Assembly (NCBI GenBank): GCA_002724315.1
Contig: PBOJ01000080.1
Span: 1 to 50,177, forward strand
Source of the DNA: Planctomycetaceae bacterium
Lineage (GTDB): Bacteria; Planctomycetota; Planctomycetia; Planctomycetales; Planctomycetaceae
Direction: 5' to 3'
Length of the DNA stretch: 50,177 nt
The position numbers were made by a program, and so were the translations under genes. Each line of letters starts with the position of its first letter. The first letter of the stretch is position 1. The notes below the pieces were generated by a model, which saw nothing but the letters and a program-made list of their open reading frames with translations, had not been told where the DNA came from and ran no database searches. This document shows positions 7,578 through 15,176 of the stretch, piece after piece.

Positions 7578-8990
7578 CTACGTCACCAGGCCGGGAATCG
7601 GCTTCGATTCTTCCAGCAGATTGATCAACTCGGTCGGCACGCCGCGGGTCACCCTGACCTCGCCGGCATCGAAGAGCGTGTTGAGCACCGTGGCGAGCAG
7701 GTCACGGGGCGAGTAGGGAGTCGAGATCGGCTTGGTGGCGTGGTTGTCACTCTGGCCGATCACCTGGCCGCCGGGCACACCGCCACCGGCTACCAGCAGG
7801 CTGGTCAGCCCGCCGTAGTGGTCGCGACCACCGTTCTTGTTCTTCCGTGGTGTTCGGCCCATTTCGCCGGTGACCACCAGCATGATCTTTTCGGAGAGTC
7901 CTCTCTGGTGGATATCCTCGAGGAATGCCGCCACGGCGTGGTCGACCTGGGGGCCGAGCCAGTTCATGCCGCCGAGGTTCTTGGGACTGTTCTTGTTGCT
8001 GTGGAAATCCCAGCCGCAGTCGCTGACGGTGACGAATCCGCAGCCGGCCTCGCACAGTCGCCGGGCCATCAGCATCTGCTTGCCCAGGAGGTTCGACGCG
8101 CGACTCATGTCGTACCAGCGGTGTACGTCGGAGTTCTTGAACAGGTGGCTGGTGTCGTAGCTGGCGATCGTTTCAGGTCGCTCCTGGGAAAGGTCGAACG
8201 CGGCGGCCACGCCACGGGTGATTACCTCGAAGGCCTGTTGCTGGTACTTGTCGGTCTGGTCGACCAGTGACTCGTCGTCGAAACGGCGCTTGAGATTGTC
8301 CAGGCCGGTCAACAGCAGACGGCGGTTGTCGAAGCGGTTCCGCGGCAGCTTCAACTGCATGTTGTCCTTCAACTGTCCACCGCCCCGGGGATTGAAGGCG
8401 ACGTAGTTGGGACCGAGATCACCGGCGGCCGTCAGGGTCGGCAATGCCTTGGTCTCGAAGTTGGATCTCAACTTCAGGCCGGGTTCGATCGCCTCGGGCA
8501 CCACGAGTACGTTTGTGGGCATTCCGCTGGAAGGCGAATTGGTGCCGGCGACACGGGCGTACAACGCCCCCATTGTGGCCTTGGTCGCGTTTCCGCCGCT
8601 GGCGACCTTCTGGTACGTGTGGCCGGAGTTGTTCGAGCGGTACGAGCGAACAATGGTGAATCGGTCGGTCATCTGCGAGAGCTTCTCGAAGTGACCACCG
8701 AAAGTGATCCCCGGGATCCGGGTCTGTACTTCGCCGGAGCAACTGTGGATTTCGACCGGGGCCGACATCTTCGGGTCGAACATCTCGATGTGCGGGGGGC
8801 CGCCCTGGAGGAACAGCAACACGACCGACTTGTCCCGCACCGGATGTCCGGCAGCGGCCAGGGCCTGGCGAACCGAGAGCATCTGCGAGAGCCCCAGTCC
8901 GCCCATGGCCAGCGAGCCGACACCGAGGAAATCACGACGGGCAAGGCCCTGGCAGTGACGACTCGGCCTGGTGTCCGAAAGTGTCAGCAT
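7578..8990 (-). CDS. DUF1501 domain-containing protein
   Basis: 470 residues from ATG at 8990, chosen because AGGAA lies just upstream and because the 52 residues added by the in-frame upstream extension look non-protein. The leader is GLARRDFLGVGSLAMGGLGLSQ, Tat-like. Core motifs are LFLQGGPPHIEMFDPKM, a histidine-containing stretch RSNNSGHTYQKVASGG, GWDFHSN, GEMGRTPRKNKNGGRDHYGG (Tyr in place of the usual Trp) and VAGGGVPGGQVIGQSD. It is convergent with the amidase gene. A 7-bp inverted repeat lies 44-65 bases upstream of the start. Function unknown; predicted exported. Confidence 0.92.
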   Translation of the reverse strand: MLTLSDTRPSRHCQGLARRDFLGVGSLAMGGLGLSQMLSVRQALAAAGHPVRDKSVVLLFLQGGPPHIEMFDPKMSAPVEIHSCSGEVQTRIPGITFGGHFEKLSQMTDRFTIVRSYRSNNSGHTYQKVASGGNATKATMGALYARVAGTNSPSSGMPTNVLVVPEAIEPGLKLRSNFETKALPTLTAAGDLGPNYVAFNPRGGGQLKDNMQLKLPRNRFDNRRLLLTGLDNLKRRFDDESLVDQTDKYQQQAFEVITRGVAAAFDLSQERPETIASYDTSHLFKNSDVHRWYDMSRASNLLGKQMLMARRLCEAGCGFVTVSDCGWDFHSNKNSPKNLGGMNWLGPQVDHAVAAFLEDIHQRGLSEKIMLVVTGEMGRTPRKNKNGGRDHYGGLTSLLVAGGGVPGGQVIGQSDNHATKPISTPYSPRDLLATVLNTLFDAGEVRVTRGVPTELINLLEESKPIPGLVT

Positions 8991-9033
8991 GGTCGATTCC
9001 TGTTCCAGACGACGGGGATCCTTCCCGATTCGC

Positions 9034-9055
9034 TTCCTGAAGGATACATCAGGAA
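9034..9055. repeat. Inverted repeat upstream of DUF1501
   Basis: TTCCTGA (9034-9040) and TCAGGAA (9049-9055) form a perfect 7-bp inverted repeat with an 8-base spacer. It sits 44-65 bases upstream of the minus-strand start at 8990, a plausible place for an operator or a leader hairpin. No regulator gene lies next to it, so the role is open. Confidence 0.35.
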
Positions 9056-9176
9056 CGGTGCATGGAAAAGCCGCATCTGCGCCTGTGGTCCCTCTGTTCC
9101 TCGATTCGGCCACTCGGGGGAAGCGGCTTGAATCGGCCCAGGCCAATCCGTTTTGGGAGGTTCACTTTCGGCCGAT

Positions 9177-10568
9177 TCAGCCCAATTCCGCTTCAACCTC
9201 GCCGAGCGTCTCACTGATCCCGACGAGAATTTCGTCGAGGTCGTCTCGTGTTGTGCACAGCGGTGGTGAGAGGTTGAGGATGTGTCCGGAATGGGCCTTG
9301 ATCAGAAGTCGACGGGCCTTGAACCGGGCGTTGATCCGTTCGATCAGCTTCGCCTCGGCCGGGTAGATCTCACGTGTTTCACGATCGGCAACCAGGTCGA
9401 GTGCCTGCATGAAACCGACCCCGCGGACATCACCAATAATCGGGTGACGGTCCTGCAGTTCCAGGAGTTTCCCGGTCAGGTATTCGCCCGTCTCTGCTGC
9501 GTTGTTGACCAGGCCTTCGGCTTCGATCAACTCGATGTTCTTCAGCCCTGCCGCCGCCGAGGCGGGGTGTCCGGCGAAGGTGAAGACGTGCTTGAGGTGC
9601 TTGCCTGCGGTGGCGAACTCGGCCGCGACTGCGTCGGTGGCCAGAGTTGCTCCCAACGGCAGGTAGCTGCTGGAAATGCCTTTGGCGATCGACATGATGT
9701 CCGGGACGATGTCGAAGTGCTCGACGGCGAACAGTTTTCCCGTCCGTCCGAATCCGGTGATCACTTCGTCGGCGATAAGCAGCACGTCGTATCGCGTGCA
9801 GATCTCGCGGAGCATGTGCCAGTAGACCGGCTCGGGCATCACCGCACCGGGTCCGCTGGCAACCGGTTCGGCGATCACCGCGGCGACGGTTTCCGGGCCG
9901 TGGAACTTGATCAACTCCTCGATGGCCGTGGCGCATTTTACCGCGCAGTCCTCGCTCGAGGTGCTTCCCAGTTCGCAGCGGTAGGCGTTGGGCTGTGGAG
10001 CGTAGGCCATTCCCGGCGGCCCGGGTTCGTAGTCGCTTCGCGGCGTGGCAGGATTGGATCCCAGGAACAGTACGCCGCCGGTGGCACCATGGTAGGAGCC
10101 TCGCCGGCTGATCAGGCGAAATCGTCCATCGTGGCCACGCCGTTTGTGATAGGCCCTGGCGATTTTCAACGCGGTCTCGTTGGCCAGTGACCCACCGCTG
10201 ACCGGGAAGGCGCGGTTGAGCGTTCCGGGAGCGAGTTCGGCCAGTTTGGCGGCCAGCCGGATCGTGGGCGGATTGGCCGACCCCTGTGGGAAGTAGGGGA
10301 TCTGTTTGAGTTGTTCGAAGGCGGCTTCGGCAATCTCGGTCCGGCCGTAGCCGATGTTGACCGACGAGTAACCCCCGTTGACGTCGATCCAGGTTTCTCC
10401 GTCGCTGTCGGTGACACGGATGCCGTCGCCGGAGACGAAGATCAGCGGTTCGTTGTCGCGCGCGGCCGATTCCCAGTCCCGGTTGTGTTGCCACAGGTGG
10501 TCGATGGCCGCCTGACGCAGTTCCGCCGTGGTGCCTGTGAGGTCGGTGGTGTCGGTGTCGATGCTCAT
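9177..10568 (-). CDS. Class III (PLP-dependent) aminotransferase
   Basis: 463 residues from ATG at 10568. Fold type I class III signatures are clear: FPVSGGSLANETALKIAR (near 121-138), SRRGSYHGATGG (154-165), Asp267 in LLIADEVITGFGRTGK binding the pyridine nitrogen, and Lys296 in SIAKGISSSYLPLGA as the Schiff-base lysine. Family members move amino groups from omega-amino acids, diamines or beta-amino acids to pyruvate or 2-oxoglutarate; the exact substrate cannot be told. Only three bases separate its start from the stop of the SMC-like ATPase gene, so it is the third gene of that operon. The genes seem unrelated by function, and the co-transcription may simply reflect compact packing. Confidence 0.93.
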   Translation of the reverse strand: MSIDTDTTDLTGTTAELRQAAIDHLWQHNRDWESAARDNEPLIFVSGDGIRVTDSDGETWIDVNGGYSSVNIGYGRTEIAEAAFEQLKQIPYFPQGSANPPTIRLAAKLAELAPGTLNRAFPVSGGSLANETALKIARAYHKRRGHDGRFRLISRRGSYHGATGGVLFLGSNPATPRSDYEPGPPGMAYAPQPNAYRCELGSTSSEDCAVKCATAIEELIKFHGPETVAAVIAEPVASGPGAVMPEPVYWHMLREICTRYDVLLIADEVITGFGRTGKLFAVEHFDIVPDIMSIAKGISSSYLPLGATLATDAVAAEFATAGKHLKHVFTFAGHPASAAAGLKNIELIEAEGLVNNAAETGEYLTGKLLELQDRHPIIGDVRGVGFMQALDLVADRETREIYPAEAKLIERINARFKARRLLIKAHSGHILNLSPPLCTTRDDLDEILVGISETLGEVEAELG

Positions 10569-10571
10569 GGG

Positions 10572-12716
10572 TCACCGGTCTTCTGAGGGGCTGGGCTCTG
10601 AGAGGGAGTGCGTGACGTAGCGTTCGCCAAGTCGTTCACCCTCTGCGTTGAACAGATCCCGAATGTGGTCGTCCATGGTGAAGTAGAGCACCTGCCACCC
10701 CGCTTCGACCAGTCCAACGGCCTGCTGGACCAGCTGCTTCCTGCGGTTCCAGTCGGAATGCTGGAACGCATCGTCGAGGACCAGGAAGGAGGGTTCGTTG
10801 TCGAGTGCGATGCGGGCGAAGCCGAGCCGGGCGCCCAGGAAGACCTGTTCGCGAGCTCCGGTGCTGAGATCGGCAACGCGAAACTCGTTGTCATCGCTGT
10901 CGATGACCACCAGGCCGTTTTCACCGGCCCGCAACGCACGATATCGAGGGGACATCAGTTGGATTGAGTCCCGGATCATCGCTCGCTCCAGTCCCTCGTC
11001 AATCATCTCCGCCTCTTCGGCAGCGAATCCGTCGAGAACCTGGTGAACCGCAAACTGGGCGATCATGCGAGCCGTCACGTCGCGGTATTCCGACCGCAGT
11101 TGGTCGAGCCGATGCTCCAAGGCGGCCAGCAGCGACTCCCAATCCGATGCGGTTGCCTCAGGTGTCGAACGACGGACGTCATCCAGCAATTCGGACTGGT
11201 CGTCGACCTCTTGCCTGAGATCTTCGTCGGCCTCGCGAAGTTGCTCGACGACCCGGTCGAAGCGTTCGGCATTCCACGGTGTTCCGGGGGCGTCCCCGAC
11301 AGTGGCTTCGGGGGGGATTCCCAGGCGATCCAGTTCCGACTGCGTATCGCGGAACTGGCGGTCAAACTGGTGACGTTGCGTCCTGAGAGATTCGAGTTCC
11401 TCGTCCCAGTCGTCTTCGACGAGATCCCGTTTGGCCCAACCGGTCAACAGTCGACCGATCCGATTTGTTTCAGCGGCTGCCTCAGGAGTTTCGGCTTCCA
11501 GTTGACCGGACAGCACCTCGGCTTCGTTGCCGGCTTTCTTGAGCGATTCGATCTTGAGGCTCAGCGACGATCGGTCTCCGAGCGGTTCACCAAATCGTCG
11601 CATGAACTCGTCACCGATCCGGTCCAACTCGACGGGGTCGTCCGGCTCGGGTGTCTGGCGGCGTCGGTTCTGCCAGTAATGGGTGCCCGCCAGGGCGGCG
11701 GAGACCAGCGTGAGCAGGCCCAGTCCCCATCGCTGGCCGAACAGGCCGGCGGTCACCGCGATCAAAAGAACGGCAGCCGCGGCGATGGCCAGCCAGGGGG
11801 GATGGGCATCCGTCGCGGGACGGGCCGAGACGATGCGATCGTAATTGTCGGCAGCGGTACTGGCCCAGTCGAGGTCCGCTTTCTGTCTGGCCAGGTGCTG
11901 CTGGCGTTCGCGTTTGTCTTCGATCGCGATTCGGGTTTGCCGCAATTTCTGGATCTCGACAGAGACCTGGGTGATCTCTTCGGTTGAAGGGATCTGGCCG
12001 AGTTGTTCGTCGAGGGTCTTGCGGTGGTTGTCGAGTTGATTGGCGCGATGCTGGCGGGCGTCCTCGAGAGCAGCGAGATTTGTCTGCAACTCTGTCTGGC
12101 GAGCCGTCAGTGCGGCGATTGCGCCGTGAGAGATCTCGGTGTTGAATCGCTCGACCAATTCGTTGGTGGCTTCGATTTCCGCCAGAACCCGCTCCCGTTG
12201 CTTGAAGTCTCGCCAGTTTCCGTGGCCGCTGATGGTGCCGGCTTCAAACGTTGCTTCTGCAGCAAGCTTGGGTAAGGCCGAGCTCTTTTGAATTGATTCG
12301 ATCAAGCGTTCCCCGGAGAAGAGGTCCCGGAGCATATTCCGCTCGATGCCGTCGCCGGTTTCGGCAACAGTGAGGCGCGAGTGTCCCTGTGAGACGACCA
12401 GGAGTTGGCAGAGATCTCCGAGCGGTCCGGGAGAATCCTCGTCGGGTGCCTCGTCGAGCTTGGGACGCTTCGTTCGGCTCATCTTGTTGGCGTCCCCGGT
12501 CAGGCCTGAAACCGTCACACCTCCACCGGCTGGCAGGTCCCTGAGTGTCCATCCGCTGGTGTTGTGGAACAGGCACTTGATCAGGAACTCGACAACGTAG
12601 CTTTTTCCGGTCTCGTTGGGGCCGTAGGCGAGCGTGAGGTCACCGCAGGTCCAGTCGACCGGCCGCTCCAGCGGGCCTCCGGGCTTCACCTGGATTCGTG
12701 TGATTCGCACGCTCAC
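10572..12716 (-). CDS. SMC/Rad50-like AAA ATPase (YhaN-type) with membrane hairpin
   Basis: 714 residues, starting at GTG 12716 inside the stop of the metallophosphoesterase gene (GTGA overlap). The N-terminal half-ATPase has Walker A GPNETGKS (32-39). Glutamine- and charge-rich coiled-coil segments run about 165-290 and 370-560. The C-terminal half has the ABC-type signature LSTGAREQ (617-624) and Walker B FLVLDDA (644-650). In place of a Rad50 zinc hook (no CxxC is present) there are two hydrophobic segments at about 306-346, which would anchor the apex of the coiled coil in the membrane. It is shorter than SbcC or Rad50. Together with the adjacent phosphoesterase it resembles the YhaO-YhaN pair, implying a membrane-tethered nuclease/ATPase acting on DNA. 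The role is inferred. Confidence 0.88.
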   Translation of the reverse strand: MSVRITRIQVKPGGPLERPVDWTCGDLTLAYGPNETGKSYVVEFLIKCLFHNTSGWTLRDLPAGGGVTVSGLTGDANKMSRTKRPKLDEAPDEDSPGPLGDLCQLLVVSQGHSRLTVAETGDGIERNMLRDLFSGERLIESIQKSSALPKLAAEATFEAGTISGHGNWRDFKQRERVLAEIEATNELVERFNTEISHGAIAALTARQTELQTNLAALEDARQHRANQLDNHRKTLDEQLGQIPSTEEITQVSVEIQKLRQTRIAIEDKRERQQHLARQKADLDWASTAADNYDRIVSARPATDAHPPWLAIAAAAVLLIAVTAGLFGQRWGLGLLTLVSAALAGTHYWQNRRRQTPEPDDPVELDRIGDEFMRRFGEPLGDRSSLSLKIESLKKAGNEAEVLSGQLEAETPEAAAETNRIGRLLTGWAKRDLVEDDWDEELESLRTQRHQFDRQFRDTQSELDRLGIPPEATVGDAPGTPWNAERFDRVVEQLREADEDLRQEVDDQSELLDDVRRSTPEATASDWESLLAALEHRLDQLRSEYRDVTARMIAQFAVHQVLDGFAAEEAEMIDEGLERAMIRDSIQLMSPRYRALRAGENGLVVIDSDDNEFRVADLSTGAREQVFLGARLGFARIALDNEPSFLVLDDAFQHSDWNRRKQLVQQAVGLVEAGWQVLYFTMDDHIRDLFNAEGERLGERYVTHSLSEPSPSEDR

Positions 12717-13777
12717 GGCGACAACTCCGCCTGGTAGACGATGGCCAGCGCTTTCAGCAGCACGTCCTCACGCTGAGGCTCGCCGTCGCCCCACTTCCAG
12801 TCGACTTCGTCGATCTGGGCACGAAGACGGTTGGCCAGTTTGACCAGATTGGGATTGTCGTTGACCGAGAGGTTGTCGATCCGAGGGGCACCATCGTGGC
12901 AGGTGAACCCCGAGAACCCCTCGGCCAACACGTTGCGGATCTGTTCGCGGTTCTCGCAGTAGCCTTCCGCTTCGATTCTCACCCGAACCCGTTGATGAAT
13001 GTCCGGGGCGAGCGACCACTCCTCGATGCGACGGGGGATTTCTTCTCGAAGTCGGTTGCATTCCCCGGCTCCGGGAAGCACCACGAAGTGTTCGTGGAAA
13101 AAGATGACATCACTGTGAATGGCATGAGGGGTCGGCGTGGCATCTTCGGTGTCGACGACCAGGAACCTTCGGATCCCGGTTTCGCTGACATCCAGTCCAC
13201 AGGGAGATCCGGGATAGTGAACGGGAGGCTGGTCGGTGGGCAGATGGATGTGTCCCAGCAGGACGAGGGCCGGCTGAGAATGTGCGATGTCGCGGTTGGA
13301 GAGCGGCATGTAGACGCCCGGTTCCCGCGGGTCGGGGGTACGGAGACCACCTCCGTAGTTTCCGTGTCCGACCAGGATCCAACGCCCTTTCTCGAGTTCC
13401 TCGCTGAAATCCGAGATCACCTCACCCATCTTTGCCCCCTTGATGTAGGGAGCGAACAACACCTGACGCCCGTCACGTTGGACAAGTTGGGGTTGTGTGT
13501 GGACGGTGACGTTGTCGGCCACCAGGTGTCCGTCGGCCAGGTTGGCGTCGTGGTTGCCGGGGATCACGTCGATGGTGATTGCGGAGTGCTGTTCGCACAG
13601 CGCGTCGAACTCGCCATAGCCCTGCGGGGCACGATCGAACAGGTCGCCGGCGATGATCAACTGTTCAACCCCGAGGCCGGGCAACCGTCCGAGGATATCC
13701 CGTAACGCTGCCAGTCGCTCGGGGTGTCCGTCGCTTCCGGGCACCAGGTGCACGTCGGCAGTGACCGCGATCTTCAT
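12713..13777 (-). CDS. Metallophosphoesterase, YhaO/Mre11/SbcD-like
   Basis: 354 residues from ATG at 13777. The calcineurin-like phosphoesterase motifs are all present: TADVH (Asp8, His10), AGDLFDR (Asp45), GNHDAN (Asn75, His76), VGHGN (His138) and LLGHIH (His176, His178), which bind two metals. The remaining 170 residues, after the catalytic domain, match the capping/ATPase-contact part of Mre11/SbcD-type nucleases in size. It overlaps the SMC-like ATPase gene by four bases, so the two proteins are probably made in equal amounts and work as a complex, cleaving DNA ends or hairpins under ATP control. That activity is known for SbcCD and Mre11-Rad50 and is inferred here. Confidence 0.9.
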   Translation of the reverse strand: MKIAVTADVHLVPGSDGHPERLAALRDILGRLPGLGVEQLIIAGDLFDRAPQGYGEFDALCEQHSAITIDVIPGNHDANLADGHLVADNVTVHTQPQLVQRDGRQVLFAPYIKGAKMGEVISDFSEELEKGRWILVGHGNYGGGLRTPDPREPGVYMPLSNRDIAHSQPALVLLGHIHLPTDQPPVHYPGSPCGLDVSETGIRRFLVVDTEDATPTPHAIHSDVIFFHEHFVVLPGAGECNRLREEIPRRIEEWSLAPDIHQRVRVRIEAEGYCENREQIRNVLAEGFSGFTCHDGAPRIDNLSVNDNPNLVKLANRLRAQIDEVDWKWGDGEPQREDVLLKALAIVYQAELSP

Positions 13778-13950
13778 CTCGACTCCATCCGTCTACCGGT
13801 CCCGGTGGTGGCCTCCGGTCGGCCATCGGGTTCAGTGTACCGTGGGAATCGACACTGACCAGTCACGCCGAGAACAGCGGTTCGGGGTTGAGATCCGGAT
13901 GACGAGAATGGAGAATCGTCGGTGATCAGGGTGGGTGAGGAGCAACGATC

Positions 13951-14517
13951 ATGTCCACTGATGCCCAGCAAACCAACAATCGACCGTTCTGGGCCATCCT
14001 CTCGTTGGTCCTGCTGATCGCGGTTCTTGTCGTGATCCGGGCCGTCGATTGGGGCGCGGCTGACGGCCTGGGGACGGTCCCGGTCTCGGTGACCGTTCGT
14101 CAGGATGGCGAACTGGTTCCTGATGTGATGGTCACCCTGTTTCCGTTGGCCCATGATCTTCCCTTGCGGTCGGCGGCCGGAACGACCGGTCCCAACGGTC
14201 GTTGCGATGTGACGACCCTGCGATTCGACGATGGCGCGATGCCGGGGCCCTATGCCATCGGTGTCGAGAAGGTTCCAGCCTGGTCGTTGCGGTTCCACGA
14301 CGAGGCGTTTCTGACCGCCGATCCGGGGGCGCCGCCGGCCGGGACCGACCCCTCGCAGATCGGTCCCACGGCGATGTACTCGATGGCCCGCGAGCAGGAA
14401 TCCAAGCCCCAGCCGGGCGCATTTCCGGCCAAGTACATCGACCCGATGAAATCGGGGCTCAAGGCGAACGTCCAGACGAGCGGTCCCAACGACTTCGAGT
14501 TCGATATCGAGAAGTGA
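13951..14517 (+). CDS. Small membrane-anchored protein of unknown function
   Basis: 188 residues, with GAGGAG ten bases before ATG 13951. A short polar N-terminus precedes a single hydrophobic segment (about residues 15-32, WAILSLVLLIAVLVVI). The rest should lie outside the cytoplasm and begins with a beta-sandwich-like stretch (VSVTVRQDGELVPDVMVTLFP, TTGPNGRCDVTTL, PGPYAIGVEK) like carboxypeptidase-regulatory or transthyretin-like domains, which are common in planctomycetes. The C-terminal 70 residues are proline-rich and end FEFDIEK. I do not recognise a specific family. It is divergent from the phosphoesterase operon across 173 bases and stands alone. Confidence 0.8.
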   Translation: MSTDAQQTNNRPFWAILSLVLLIAVLVVIRAVDWGAADGLGTVPVSVTVRQDGELVPDVMVTLFPLAHDLPLRSAAGTTGPNGRCDVTTLRFDDGAMPGPYAIGVEKVPAWSLRFHDEAFLTADPGAPPAGTDPSQIGPTAMYSMAREQESKPQPGAFPAKYIDPMKSGLKANVQTSGPNDFEFDIEK

Positions 14518-14528
14518 CCCCTGTCGGG

Positions 14529-15152
14529 TCACCGGGCCTGGATCGTTTCGAGGGTCGGGTCGTCTTCGGTGATCCGCACGTGGCGGTCGACGGCGACGTT
14601 TTCCAGAACCTGCTTCTGCCCACTTGGCCAGTGGACGGTCAGCCGCCGGATCTGCTCGGACTCCCCGAGTCCCAGGTGCAACATGGCGGGGCTCTGCGAG
14701 AGAAAGTTGATGTGAGGGTAGAGTTCTCGGCGGATCACTCGCTCGGCGGTTTCGCAGACGATCTTGGCGCCAATCCCGAAACGGTTGCTTTTGGTGCCGC
14801 GGAGCGAAACCTTCAGCCAGTGCCCTGACGGGAAACGGTTCTCATAGACCACCAGCGCTCCCCCACCGGCTTGCCGCACGAACAGTTCGGGGCGTCCGTC
14901 ACCGGTGACGTCCCAGGCCGAGACGCTTCGTCCGTCTCCGGTGTTGTCGGCTCCGGAGAGGAACCCGATGTCGTGGAATTGGGTTTCGTCGCCGGATTGG
15001 CCGTTCAGGAAGACGCCGTTGCGTTCGTAGGCACTGAGATTCTGGCCGCTCTTGGAGAACTCCCACGGATTGCGGACCCAGAACTCTCCGTTTTGTCCGT
15101 CGAGTTCGCGGAGGTTGTCGACCTTGGCCATACAGTCAAACGGCTGCGTCAC
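14529..15152 (-). CDS. CRTAC1-type protein, C-terminal part with ASPIC/UnbV domain (after the in-frame TGA)
   Basis: 207 codons in the same frame as the gene upstream (14529-16949 is open except for one TGA). The part carries a last FG-GAP-like unit (DVTGDGRPELFVRQ) and a clear ASPIC/UnbV domain: SGHWLKVSLRG, SNRFGIGAKI, LGLGESEQIRRLTVHWPSGQ. In this family that domain always follows the FG-GAP propeller in one chain, so this is not an independent gene. The GTG at 15152 has no convincing ribosome site and no signal peptide follows it. The domain has no function without export, which supports translation through the TGA rather than separate initiation. Confidence 0.75.
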   Translation of the reverse strand: MTQPFDCMAKVDNLRELDGQNGEFWVRNPWEFSKSGQNLSAYERNGVFLNGQSGDETQFHDIGFLSGADNTGDGRSVSAWDVTGDGRPELFVRQAGGGALVVYENRFPSGHWLKVSLRGTKSNRFGIGAKIVCETAERVIRRELYPHINFLSQSPAMLHLGLGESEQIRRLTVHWPSGQKQVLENVAVDRHVRITEDDPTLETIQAR

Positions 15153-15176
15153 GGCAGCCAGCCAGACACAGCGTCA
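15142..15176 (-). promoter_or_regulatory. TGA codon followed by a bacterial SECIS-like hairpin
   Basis: The TGA occupies 15176-15174 on the minus strand. A perfect 6-bp stem follows, GGCTGC (15159-15154) with GCAGCC (15147-15142), closing the six-base loop CGTGAC, which begins 20 bases after the TGA. Bacterial SECIS elements are short hairpins right after the UGA, with a guanine among the first two loop bases and a UGA-to-loop distance of roughly 16-37 bases; this hairpin meets both rules. It also lies inside coding sequence, as bacterial SECIS elements do. A GC-rich chance hairpin cannot be excluded. Confidence 0.5.
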
